Part shown: positions 17,671 to 25,370 of the stretch, one piece after another
Layout of the letters: every line of letters begins with the position of its first letter
Numbering within the stretch: the stretch's first letter is position 1
Assembly (NCBI GenBank): GCA_934169925.1
Contig: CAKPOO010000007.1
Coordinates: 1-64,000, forward strand
DNA: 64,000 nucleotides
Source: an uncultured Clostridia bacterium
Lineage (GTDB): Bacteria; Bacillota; Clostridia; TANB77; CAG-465
Direction of reading: 5' to 3'
Translations under genes and position numbers: made by a program
The notes under the pieces: generated by a model
Seen by the model: the letters and a program-made list of their open reading frames with translations, nothing else
The model's database searches: none
What the model was told of the DNA's origin: nothing

Positions 17671-17814
17671 ATCTTATACCTCTCCTTTTTAAAATCAATA
17701 ATAGTTATATCATAAAATGTTACTATTTTTCAAGTAAAAAATCTAAAACTTTATTTTTTATTTTTCATTTAAAGCATTTATTAAAAAAAAATATAGTTTA
17801 TTTTTTTAAAATTA

Positions 17815-17843
17815 TTGAATTTTTATGTAATTCATGTTATACT
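17815..17843 (+). promoter_or_regulatory. Promoter of the 56-aa membrane ORF
   Basis: TTGAAT (17815-17820), a 17-base spacer and TATACT (17838-17843) with an upstream TG give a good extended -10 promoter, about 58 bases before the ATG at 17902. Confidence 0.75.
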
Positions 17844-17901
17844 GAATATAATAACAACCATACAGGTTAAATTTTAATAAAATTAACGGAGGAATAAAAT
17901 T

Positions 17902-18072
17902 ATGACAAAGGTAATTCTTGGATTATTATTACTTGTAGTAGTAACTGCTGCAATACTTGGAGGAAGCATCATATGGGCAGTTGCAAAAGCAATTTTTATT
18001 AGTTTATTTCCATGGAGTTTGATAGCAATTATAGTAGTTGCTATAATTGCTATATACAAGTGGGAAAACTAA
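17902..18072 (+). CDS. Small membrane protein (56 aa) between gyrB and recF
   Basis: The small ORF is fully equipped: its own promoter, a GGAGGAA ribosome-binding site, an ATG start, and a strong terminator after the stop. The product has two membrane helices, about residues 4-25 and 37-52, separated by a short loop AVAKAIFISLFPWSL, and a charged C-terminus YKWEN. It is on the plus strand, opposite to gyrB and recF and against the local replication direction. I do not recognise the family. In Bacillus, remB (yaaB) occupies this position, but this is not related to it. Confidence 0.75.
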   Translation: MTKVILGLLLLVVVTAAILGGSIIWAVAKAIFISLFPWSLIAIIVVAIIAIYKWEN

Positions 18073-18090
18073 AATAAAACTAAAACTTAG

Positions 18091-18123
18091 ACCTGTGAAG
18101 AATTTTTCACAGGTCACTTTTTA
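18091..18123 (+). terminator. Terminator between the 56-aa ORF and recF (probably bidirectional)
   Basis: A perfect 9-base stem (18091-18099 and 18106-18114, ACCTGTGAA) is followed by CACTTTTTT on the plus strand. It terminates the small ORF and may also serve recF from the other side. Confidence 0.85.
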
Positions 18124-19188
18124 TATTAATTTACCATTTTCTACTTTTAAAACTTTAATATTTTTTACATTATCATTTTTAAATTCAGTAGTAGTTATAA
18201 TACTTTGATAATCTTTTATATATTCAAGTAAAAAATTAACTCTATTTTCATCAAGTTCCGACATAATATCATCTAATAATAATATTGGTTCTTCATTTTT
18301 TATCTCTTTTAAAAGTTCAAAATTTGCAAGTTTCAATGTAAGTAAAGCAGTTCTATTTTGACCTTGTGAACCAAATTTTGCAACTTCATAATCATTTATA
18401 TATATTATTAAATCATCTCTTTGTATTCCTTTAACAGAACTTTTTCTCATAATTTCTATTTCAATATGGCTATTTAATATATTTAATATTTCTTCTCTAT
18501 TTTTATTTAAAAAATCTGTTTCATATATTAAATTAATATTTTCACTATCATTAGTCAATTTTTTTTGAATAATTATAGATTTTTCTAATAATTTAGAAAT
18601 TAATTTTTTTCTAAAATCTACTATAAAAAATATATAATCTGCCATTTTTTCATGCAAAATTTTAATATATTCTTTATCAATGTTATTTGATTTTAAAATT
18701 TGATTTTTTAATTTTAAACATTTCAAATATTCTTGTAATTTTAAAAGATAAGATTTAGAAATTTGTGATGCCATCATATCAATAAAATTTCTACGTTTTG
18801 AAGGTGCACCTTTTACTATATCTAAACTATCTGGAGAAAAAATTATAAAAGGAATTTCTCCAACATGATCAGCTATTTTTTTTATTTTTATATCATCTTT
18901 TTTTATTATTTTTCTATTATTTTTGTCTATAAAAATATCTATTTTAAAATTTTGATTATTTTTTACATAATTTAAATTTACTCTTGCAAATTCTTTTTTT
19001 ATATTTATTAATTCTGAATCTTTTGTTGTTCTATATGATTTTCCTAACGCACATAAATAAATTGATTCTATTATATTTGTTTTTCCTTGTGCATTATTTC
19101 CAATAAACATATTGATACCTTTTATAAATTCAATATCTTGTAATTCATAATTTCTAAAGTTTTCTAACTTTATACTTTTTAAGTACAT
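18121..19188 (-). CDS. recF: DNA replication and repair protein RecF
   Basis: RecF is an SMC-like ATPase acting with RecO/RecR to load RecA at gaps. The 355-residue protein has the Walker A GNNAQGKT (30-37), the KLENFRNYE N-terminus, the ABC-type signature FGSQGQNRTALLTLKLA and Walker B ILLLDDIMSELD. AGGTGAGAGG precedes the ATG. It follows dnaN directly: the S4-domain gene (yaaA/rlbA) that usually sits between dnaN and recF in Firmicutes is missing. Confidence 0.96.
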   Translation of the reverse strand: MYLKSIKLENFRNYELQDIEFIKGINMFIGNNAQGKTNIIESIYLCALGKSYRTTKDSELINIKKEFARVNLNYVKNNQNFKIDIFIDKNNRKIIKKDDIKIKKIADHVGEIPFIIFSPDSLDIVKGAPSKRRNFIDMMASQISKSYLLKLQEYLKCLKLKNQILKSNNIDKEYIKILHEKMADYIFFIVDFRKKLISKLLEKSIIIQKKLTNDSENINLIYETDFLNKNREEILNILNSHIEIEIMRKSSVKGIQRDDLIIYINDYEVAKFGSQGQNRTALLTLKLANFELLKEIKNEEPILLLDDIMSELDENRVNFLLEYIKDYQSIITTTEFKNDNVKNIKVLKVENGKLI

Positions 19189-19223
19189 ATCCTCTCACCT
19201 ATTTAATATTTAATATAATAAAT

Positions 19224-19250
19224 ATACCTGTGGGAATTTTCCACAGGTAT
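19224..19250. terminator. Hairpin between dnaN and recF
   Basis: A perfect inverted repeat ATACCTGTGG/CCACAGGTAT (19224-19233, 19241-19250) sits between dnaN and recF. T-rich sequence is weak on the minus side, so partial termination or RNA processing is likely. The stem includes TTTTCCACA, a DnaA-box-like sequence. Confidence 0.5.
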
Positions 19251-19255
19251 TATTT

Positions 19256-20371
19256 TTATTCTTGTCTTAGTTTTATTGGTAAAACAACATATATAAAATC
19301 ATTTTTATTAACTGGTTTTATTAAAACTGGTGAAATACTTGAATTAAATTCAATACATATTTCTTCATCTTCGATAGCTTTTAAAGCTTCTAATACATAT
19401 CTTGGATTAAATCCTATATCTATACTTTTACCTTCAACAACGGCATCAATATCCTCTTTTGCATCGCCTGTATCACTAACACAACTTAAAACTACCCCAT
19501 CTATTCCTATACTCATTTTTACTGGAGATTTTTTATCTTTTTCTATATTTTCTTTTGCAAATAAAGATACTCTATCAAAAGAATCAGATAATTTTTTTGT
19601 TTTTATAATTACTTTTGTTTCACTTGTTTCTGGAATAATACTATTATAATTTAAAAATTCTCCTTCAATAATTCTACTAATTATAATTGTATCTCCCATT
19701 TCAAATAAAGCTTGATTTTTATTAACACCTATTTTTACTAAAGCTTCATCATCTTCAACTAATATTTTTAATAATTCATTTAAAACTTTTCCTGGAATTA
19801 TAGCTTTAAAATTATTAATATTTTCAGCACTAACACTTTTTCTTAATGATAATCTAAAACCATCTATTGCAACAACAGTTAATATATTATCTTCAACTTT
19901 TAATAAAGCTCCATTATATATTGGTCTATTTTCATCATTACTTACTGCAAAGCTTGTTCTTTTTATCATATCTTTTAAAACTTTTTGTTTTACTACTATT
20001 GAGTTTTCAACATCAAAAATTGGTAATCTAGGATATTCTGATGGATTCATAGTAGTTAATTTAAATGTACCATTTATAGATTTTAATATAAATATAGAAT
20101 CTTTTGTTTCAATTTCTATATCTATATCTTCTATTTTTCTAACAATTTCATTTAACATTTTTATATCTACTACTGTAGAACCTTCTTCTATTACATTACA
20201 ATCTAAAGTATGTTCTGATCCAATTTCTAAATCATTAGTTGTTAACTTTAATTTGTTTTGATAAGCTTCAATTAAAACACCATCTAATATTGGCATTGTT
20301 GTTTTATTGTTTGATTTCGAAATTACATTTAATCCATTTACTAATTCTTTTAAATTACATTTTATATTCAT
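19256..20371 (-). CDS. dnaN: DNA polymerase III sliding clamp (beta subunit)
   Basis: DnaN forms the ring clamp that tethers the replicative polymerase. The 371-residue protein has the three repeated clamp domains, with typical pieces such as MNIKCNLKELVNGLNVISKS, TFKLTTMNPSEYPRLP, NENRPIYNGALL-like DENRPIYNG, and the C-terminal VLPIKLRQE. It lies downstream of the origin and dnaA on the same strand, the conserved dnaA-dnaN-recF order, here with an origin segment of about 800 bases between dnaA and dnaN. Confidence 0.97.
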   Translation of the reverse strand: MNIKCNLKELVNGLNVISKSNNKTTMPILDGVLIEAYQNKLKLTTNDLEIGSEHTLDCNVIEEGSTVVDIKMLNEIVRKIEDIDIEIETKDSIFILKSINGTFKLTTMNPSEYPRLPIFDVENSIVVKQKVLKDMIKRTSFAVSNDENRPIYNGALLKVEDNILTVVAIDGFRLSLRKSVSAENINNFKAIIPGKVLNELLKILVEDDEALVKIGVNKNQALFEMGDTIIISRIIEGEFLNYNSIIPETSETKVIIKTKKLSDSFDRVSLFAKENIEKDKKSPVKMSIGIDGVVLSCVSDTGDAKEDIDAVVEGKSIDIGFNPRYVLEALKAIEDEEICIEFNSSISPVLIKPVNKNDFIYVVLPIKLRQE

Positions 20372-21166
20372 TGTTTACTCCTTCTTTTCTATTTTTATAA
20401 TAAATTTTATATTAATTATTAACATTTTCATATGTTGAAAGTGTTGATAATTATTTCTAATTTTTTAATGTATATTATAAATTATATTTTTTAATTGTTA
20501 TCAATAATATTAACAATTTTAATGTATATAACATTTTATACAATTTAATTTTTTTAATATTTAATAATTATAAACAATTTAATATGTTAATACTGTTGAT
20601 AACTATTTTTTTATTTTATTATTATATATTAGTTAAATTCTTTTTATTTGTTTGTTATCCACACTATTAACAGTATTAAAGTATATAACTATATACATTT
20701 TTGATTAATAAATTATTGTATAATAATTACATTATATTTTTATAATATTTTTATAATTTATTTTTTTATTGTAAATTAAATTTATTTATTTTTTATCTAT
20801 AATAATTAATTAAATATTTTTTTATAAAAGTTATCCATAGTTTCCACATGTTATGTGTTAAAAAAATTTTAATTTCTAAATATATAATTATAATATTATA
20901 TATTAATTTAGTAGTAGTAGTAGTAGGTGTTGTGGATAATGTGGAAAAATATCTCTAAATACTAGTACTATTGCTTTTTGTTCTGTGGATAAACCTGTGG
21001 ATAACTTGTTACATTTTTCCACAGAATATTTGTTTGTTGTGGAAAATTATAATAATTAAATTTTATAAACAGGTTATTCACAACACTATCCACTGGATAA
21101 TGTGGATAACTTTATTTAGTGAAATTATCTTGAAATTATTTTGTAATAATTATGAAATAATAGTCT
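20372..21166. other. oriC: Replication origin, dnaA-dnaN intergenic part (oriC)
   Basis: No gene. Perfect DnaA boxes (TTATCCACA either strand) lie at 20655-20663, 20931-20939, 20984-20992, 20996-21004 and 21101-21109, with close variants at 20831, 20940-20948, 21015-21023, 21038-21046 and 21074-21082. Boxes 20931 and 20940 abut without a gap; next to them a short GC-richer patch (20927-20930) leads into six TAG trinucleotides (20909-20926) and then an almost pure A/T tract (20440-20908). Read on the minus strand this is box-box-GC-DnaA-trio-AT, the Bacillus basal unwinding system order. Initial melting is predicted near 20880-20910. Confidence 0.9.
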
Positions 21167-22573
21167 CTAATCCTCTATTGATAAGGATTTCTTAATATCA
21201 TCAATTAAATCTTTTGTTTCTGTATTATTTTCATATTCATTTTTTATTTTTGAATATGCGTGTAAAACTGTTGAGTGATCTCTTCCACCAAAATCTTTTC
21301 CTATACTAGGAAATGACATATTAGCTATTTCTCTACATAAATACATAGCTATTTGTCTTGGAAATGCTACACTATTTGATCTTTTTGTACTTGTCATATC
21401 TTGTACTTTTATATTAAAAAATTTACAAACTACTTGCATTATTAATTTACTAGTAATTACTTTTGTATTTTTTACAAGTATTGATTCTATTGTATTTTCT
21501 ACTACAGAATCAGTTAATTCATTGTTTGTAAATGATGTATATGCTACTAATTTATTAAATACGCCTTCTAATTCTCTAATATTTGTTTTTACTTTACTTG
21601 CGATTTTTACTAATATTTCATCATCTATTATATATCTTTCAGTTTCTGATTTTTTTCTCAATATTGCAAGTCTTGTTTCATAGTCTGGAGCCTGTATATC
21701 AACTGAAAGACCCATTTCAAATCTTGTTTTTAATCTATCTTCTAATAAAGGTATTTCTTTTGGTGGTTTTTCTGAAGTTAAAACAATTTGTTTTCCACTT
21801 TCAAATAAACTATTAAAAGTATGGAAAAATTCTTCTTGACACCTATCTTTTCCCGCTAAAAATTGAATATCATCAATTAATAATAAATCAATATTTCTAT
21901 ATTTTTTTCTAAATGTTTCATTTTGATTATTCATAATTGCCGATATTACTTCATTTGCAAAAGCTTCGCCTGTACAATAAATAATTTTTATATTATTATC
22001 AGCTTCATACATTGCATTACCAATAGCTTGCATTAAATGAGTTTTTCCAAGTCCAACACCACCATAAATAAATAATGGATTATATTTTTTACCTGGATTT
22101 TCAGAAACAGCACTTGCAGCTGCATGTGCAAATCTGTTATTAGATCCTACTATAAAATTTTCAAATGTATATCTTTCATTTAAGCCTGAATTTTCATTAG
22201 TTTTTCTTACTTTAGTAACATTATCTATTTGATTATTAATATTATTTGTTACTCTTGTTTCTTCATTTGTGGTTTTAATATTGTTATAATTTTCATTGAA
22301 ATTATCGTTATCTTCAGAAAAACTTTCTTTTGATTCAAATAGGATATTATATTCAATATTTGTTATTAAAGATAAAGTATTTCTTATTAAATCTAAAAAT
22401 CTTTTTTTACAAATATCAATATAGTAATCTGAAGGTAATATTAAACATATTGTTGTGTTATCCACAAGTCTTGGTGAAATAACTTCTACGTATGTTTTAA
22501 ATGCAATTGGTGAAGTTTCCTGTTTTAGTAATTCCAAGGCTTCTGACCAAATTTCAGCAAAGTTTTTTTCCAT
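21167..22573 (-). CDS. dnaA: Chromosomal replication initiator protein DnaA
   Basis: DnaA binds DnaA boxes and opens the origin. The 468-residue protein has the N-terminal interaction domain I (1-80), an Asn-rich linker II (85-130), an AAA+ domain III with Walker A GGVGLGKTH (171-179), Walker B LLLIDDIQFL, and the C-terminal domain IV with the signature GRDHSTVLHAY. A strong AAGGAGGGTGG ribosome-binding site precedes the ATG. DnaA boxes lie on both sides, so autoregulation is expected. Confidence 0.98.
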   Translation of the reverse strand: MEKNFAEIWSEALELLKQETSPIAFKTYVEVISPRLVDNTTICLILPSDYYIDICKKRFLDLIRNTLSLITNIEYNILFESKESFSEDNDNFNENYNNIKTTNEETRVTNNINNQIDNVTKVRKTNENSGLNERYTFENFIVGSNNRFAHAAASAVSENPGKKYNPLFIYGGVGLGKTHLMQAIGNAMYEADNNIKIIYCTGEAFANEVISAIMNNQNETFRKKYRNIDLLLIDDIQFLAGKDRCQEEFFHTFNSLFESGKQIVLTSEKPPKEIPLLEDRLKTRFEMGLSVDIQAPDYETRLAILRKKSETERYIIDDEILVKIASKVKTNIRELEGVFNKLVAYTSFTNNELTDSVVENTIESILVKNTKVITSKLIMQVVCKFFNIKVQDMTSTKRSNSVAFPRQIAMYLCREIANMSFPSIGKDFGGRDHSTVLHAYSKIKNEYENNTETKDLIDDIKKSLSIED

Positions 22574-22858
22574 AAAACCACCCTCCTTAAAACGTTTGTT
22601 TTTTTAAGTTATCCACAGAGTTATCCACAAGTGTTGATAACTTTTCGACAAAATAAGATAATTTATAATTTAGTTTTACATAATTACTGTGGATTAAAAT
22701 TTTTATATAAATTTAACGTTTATTTTTGACAGTGTAAATATATCATGAAATACTTAAAAAAACAATACTTTTTTTGTTAAAAAAATAAACATAAAAATAT
22801 GTAAACTTAAAAAATCATACCTGTGGATAACTTTATAACATTTTTTAATTAAAAATAT
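22574..22858. other. oriC: Origin part upstream of dnaA with DnaA boxes and a Spo0A-like box
   Basis: Perfect DnaA boxes lie at 22609-22617, 22621-22629 and 22822-22830. The minus strand at 22652-22644 reads TTTGTCGAA, a perfect 0A-box-like sequence. The region separates divergent dnaA (minus) and rpmH (plus) and marks the strand switch of the chromosome. I see no gene here. Confidence 0.8.
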
Positions 22859-22887
22859 TTGACAAATAATTAAAAGTGTTGTATAAT
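22859..22887 (+). promoter_or_regulatory. rpmH promoter
   Basis: TTGACA (22859-22864), a 17-base spacer and TATAAT (22882-22887) form a perfect consensus sigma-A promoter 90 bases before rpmH. It drives the right-hand rpmH-rnpA-yidD-yidC-jag group. Confidence 0.92.
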
Positions 22888-22976
22888 TTGTTTACTATGT
22901 TTGGTAAAAAATTTTAAATGTTTAATTTTTTGATTTTACATTTATGTATATATTTACATTTAGGAGGTGTAAAAAA

Positions 22977-23111
22977 ATGAAAAGAACATATCAACCAAAA
23001 AAATTACAAACTCAAAGAGTTCATGGATTTAGAAAAAGAATGTCTACTGCTTCTGGAAGAGCTGTTTTAAAAAGAAGAAGAGCTAAAGGTAGAAAAGTAA
23101 TCAGTGCATAG
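22977..23111 (+). CDS. rpmH: 50S ribosomal protein L34
   Basis: This 44-residue very basic protein begins MKRTYQPKK and contains the L34 pattern VHGFRKRMSTASGRAVLKRR. An AGGAGGTG ribosome-binding site lies upstream. It is the first gene right of the origin, followed by rnpA as in nearly all Firmicutes. Confidence 0.98.
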   Translation: MKRTYQPKKLQTQRVHGFRKRMSTASGRAVLKRRRAKGRKVISA

Positions 23112-23115
23112 TATT

Positions 23116-23147
23116 AAAAGTGGGTATGTTTACATATCCACTTTTGT
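23116..23147 (+). terminator. rpmH-rnpA intergenic hairpin
   Basis: A 13-base-pair stem with one G-U pair (23116-23128, 23133-23145) and a 4-base loop ends in TTTT but has no longer T run. It probably gives partial termination or processing, lowering rnpA expression relative to rpmH. Confidence 0.6.
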
Positions 23148-23177
23148 CGTATTTATTAACATAGAAGAAGGTAATTA

Positions 23178-23531
23178 ATGAAAAATACAAAAATTATAAA
23201 AAGTAACGAAATATTTAGATTAGTTTTAAAAAAAGGTGATTTTAATGTTGATAAATACTTATCAACACATGTATTAAAAATCAGTAAAAAAAATTATAAT
23301 ATAAACTATTTAGGTATTTGTGTTTCTAAAAAAAATGGAAATAGTGTAAAAAGAAATAAAATTAAAAGATGGGTAAGAGAAGTTTATAAGCAAGAAGAAA
23401 TAAAGTTAAAGAAGAATATTAATATAGTTATTTTAATAAAAAAGACAACTAAGTTTGAAGATTTAAGCTATGATATTATAAAAACTGAAATGATTTCTTG
23501 TTTTGAAAAACTAGGATTATATGAAAATTAA
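23178..23531 (+). CDS. rnpA: Ribonuclease P protein component
   Basis: RnpA is the protein subunit that helps RNase P RNA mature tRNA 5' ends. The 117-residue basic protein has the RnpA signature NSVKRNKIKRWVREVY and a C-terminal helix FEDLSYDIIKTEM. The stop overlaps the yidD start by 11 bases, giving translational coupling. Confidence 0.95.
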   Translation: MKNTKIIKSNEIFRLVLKKGDFNVDKYLSTHVLKISKKNYNINYLGICVSKKNGNSVKRNKIKRWVREVYKQEEIKLKKNINIVILIKKTTKFEDLSYDIIKTEMISCFEKLGLYEN

Positions 23532-23769
23532 AAGATTTTTTAAAAATATAATTTTATTTCCTCGTAAGTTAGAAATTTTTCTTATTGAATTTTATCAAAA
23601 CAAAATATCTACCCATACAAAAAAGAGATGTATATACTATCCAACGTGCTCTGAATATACCAAACAAGCAGTTGACAAATATGGTATAATAAAAGGGAAT
23701 GTATTAGGTTTTATAAGAATTTTAAAATGTAATCCATTTTCAAGAGGTGGAGTAGATAAATTAAAGTAA
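23521..23769 (+). CDS. yidD: Membrane protein insertion efficiency factor YidD
   Basis: YidD is a small membrane-associated protein that assists YidC insertion. The 82-residue protein has the conserved cysteine motif CIYYPTCSEYTKQA and the C-terminal ILKCNPFSRGGVD. It starts inside the end of rnpA and is 12 bases from yidC. Confidence 0.95.
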   Translation: MKIKRFFKNIILFPRKLEIFLIEFYQNKISTHTKKRCIYYPTCSEYTKQAVDKYGIIKGNVLGFIRILKCNPFSRGGVDKLK

Positions 23770-23781
23770 AAAGGAGATTAT

Positions 23782-24654
23782 ATGTTTAATGGTTTAATTA
23801 GTCTTATTGCTAATCTTTTAGGATATGTTATAAGATTTATTTACAATATTTGTAATCAAAATTATTTTATTGCTATCATTTTGTTTACAATACTTACAAA
23901 GTTGATTTTATTTCCTTTATTTTATAAGCAATTAAAATCAACAGAAGAAACTAAAAAAATTCAACCTGAAATTGAAAAAATAAAGAATAAATACAAAAAA
24001 GATCAACAAAAACAAGCTGAGGCTTTAACAAAATTATATAGTGATCACAAGATAAATCCAGTAGGTGGTTGTTTACCACTTTTAATTCAAATACCTCTTA
24101 TAATCGCTATGTTTTATATTGTTAAATATCCAGTAACATACGTATTAAAAGTTCCACAAGAACAAGTTGTTGAGTATGCAAAACAATATCTTGAAGGTAC
24201 AAATGGAATTAATTTAGATGAAATTACTTATGATAAAGCTAAAGCATATGAAATTGATATTGCAGCAAAATATAATTTAATTGATATGAAAGTTGGTAAA
24301 TATTTGGATTTAGGTGATACACCTGCTAATGTTTTTTCTTCTGATGAAACAAAAAGAAATGAAACAAGTAAAGTATCATTAATAATACCAGTTTTAAGCT
24401 TTATTTTAGCTTTTGTATCTAATAAAATAGCTCAAAAAAATGCATCAATGACTGAAGAACAAGAACAAATGCAAAAATCTATGAACATAATGATGCCTTT
24501 ATTATCAGCATCAGTTTCATATACAATGCCATTAGCTTTAGGTATATATTGGTTATTTGGTAGTTTGTTAAGTATTTTACAACAATTTGTTATGCAAAAA
24601 ATTTTAACTGAAAAGGATAAAGAAAAAAATGACGAAGTTTTACTTTTAAAATAA
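23782..24654 (+). CDS. yidC: Membrane protein insertase YidC (SpoIIIJ/OxaA family)
   Basis: YidC inserts membrane proteins, alone or with Sec. The 290-residue protein has the core insertase layout: TM1 near 30-55 (FIAIILFTILTKLILFPLFYKQ), a positively charged coiled cytoplasmic hairpin (60-90), then LPLLIQIPLIIAMFYIV, and C-terminal membrane helices including SYTMPLALGIYWLFGSLLSILQQ. It lacks the lipobox cysteine of Bacillus SpoIIIJ. It carries a 60-residue extracytoplasmic insert (about 125-190). Jag follows. Confidence 0.94.
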   Translation: MFNGLISLIANLLGYVIRFIYNICNQNYFIAIILFTILTKLILFPLFYKQLKSTEETKKIQPEIEKIKNKYKKDQQKQAEALTKLYSDHKINPVGGCLPLLIQIPLIIAMFYIVKYPVTYVLKVPQEQVVEYAKQYLEGTNGINLDEITYDKAKAYEIDIAAKYNLIDMKVGKYLDLGDTPANVFSSDETKRNETSKVSLIIPVLSFILAFVSNKIAQKNASMTEEQEQMQKSMNIMMPLLSASVSYTMPLALGIYWLFGSLLSILQQFVMQKILTEKDKEKNDEVLLLK

Positions 24655-24666
24655 GGAGGTAAGTTT

Positions 24667-25323
24667 ATGAAAAAAGTAACTGAACAAATAGGAAAAACAG
24701 TTGAAGAAGCTATAAGAAAAGGTCTTGAAGAGTTAAAAGTTTCAAGAGATGATGTAAAAATTGAAGTTTTAGAAGAACCAACTTCTGGTGGCGTTCTTGG
24801 TATTTTATCTGCTAAAATGGCTAAAGTAAGACTTACTGTTGATAAAAAAATGAGTGAAGAACAATATCAAAAAACAGTTTCAAAATTAGATGAAATTTTA
24901 AAACAAATATTTAGTATAACTGGTGAAAATGAAATAAAATATAATATTGAAAGAAAAGATAATCAAGTATTACTAAATATTGAAGGAGATAATGTTTCTC
25001 ATTTAATAGGCTATAAAGGAAAAAATATTGAAGCTTTACAATCATTAATTAATTCAATGATGCAAAGAGAAGATGAAGAATATGCAAAAGTCTTTGTAGA
25101 AATTAATGGATACAAAAAACAAAAAGAAGAAAAATTAAAAAAATTAGCACAAAAGATGGCTAATAATGTAATTAAATTTAGAAAACCAATTAAATTAGAA
25201 CCTATGTCTGCGTATGAAAGATTAATAATTCATAACGAACTTGCTTCAAGAAATGATGTAGAAACAGAAAGTTTTGGTGAAGAACCAAGAAGAAGAGTTG
25301 TAATAAGAAAAAAATATTATTAA
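24667..25323 (+). CDS. jag: RNA-binding protein Jag/KhpB (SpoIIIJ-associated)
   Basis: Jag/KhpB is an RNA-binding protein that pairs with KhpA and influences cell elongation and envelope genes. The 218-residue protein has a Jag-N domain (1-55, VEEAIRKGLEELKVSRDDVKIEVLEEP), a KH domain (about 95-150, HLIGYKGKNIEALQ) and an R3H domain (about 155-215, PMSAYERLIIHNELASRNDVETESFG). GGAGG precedes the ATG. Confidence 0.95.
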   Translation: MKKVTEQIGKTVEEAIRKGLEELKVSRDDVKIEVLEEPTSGGVLGILSAKMAKVRLTVDKKMSEEQYQKTVSKLDEILKQIFSITGENEIKYNIERKDNQVLLNIEGDNVSHLIGYKGKNIEALQSLINSMMQREDEEYAKVFVEINGYKKQKEEKLKKLAQKMANNVIKFRKPIKLEPMSAYERLIIHNELASRNDVETESFGEEPRRRVVIRKKYY

Positions 25324-25349
25324 AAAAGTCAGCTAAATGCTGACTTTTT
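25322..25349 (+). terminator. Terminator after jag
   Basis: The inverted repeat AAAAAGTCAGC/GCTGACTTTTT (arms about 25323-25333 and 25339-25349) begins at the jag stop. Confidence 0.9.
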
Positions 25350-25370
25350 AAATAGGAAAGGAATGAAGTT

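Noticed and set aside
20909..20926. (TAG)6 as a meaningless microsatellite
   Set aside because: Its exact placement between DnaA boxes and the AT tract fits the DnaA-trio, so it was kept as a functional element instead.
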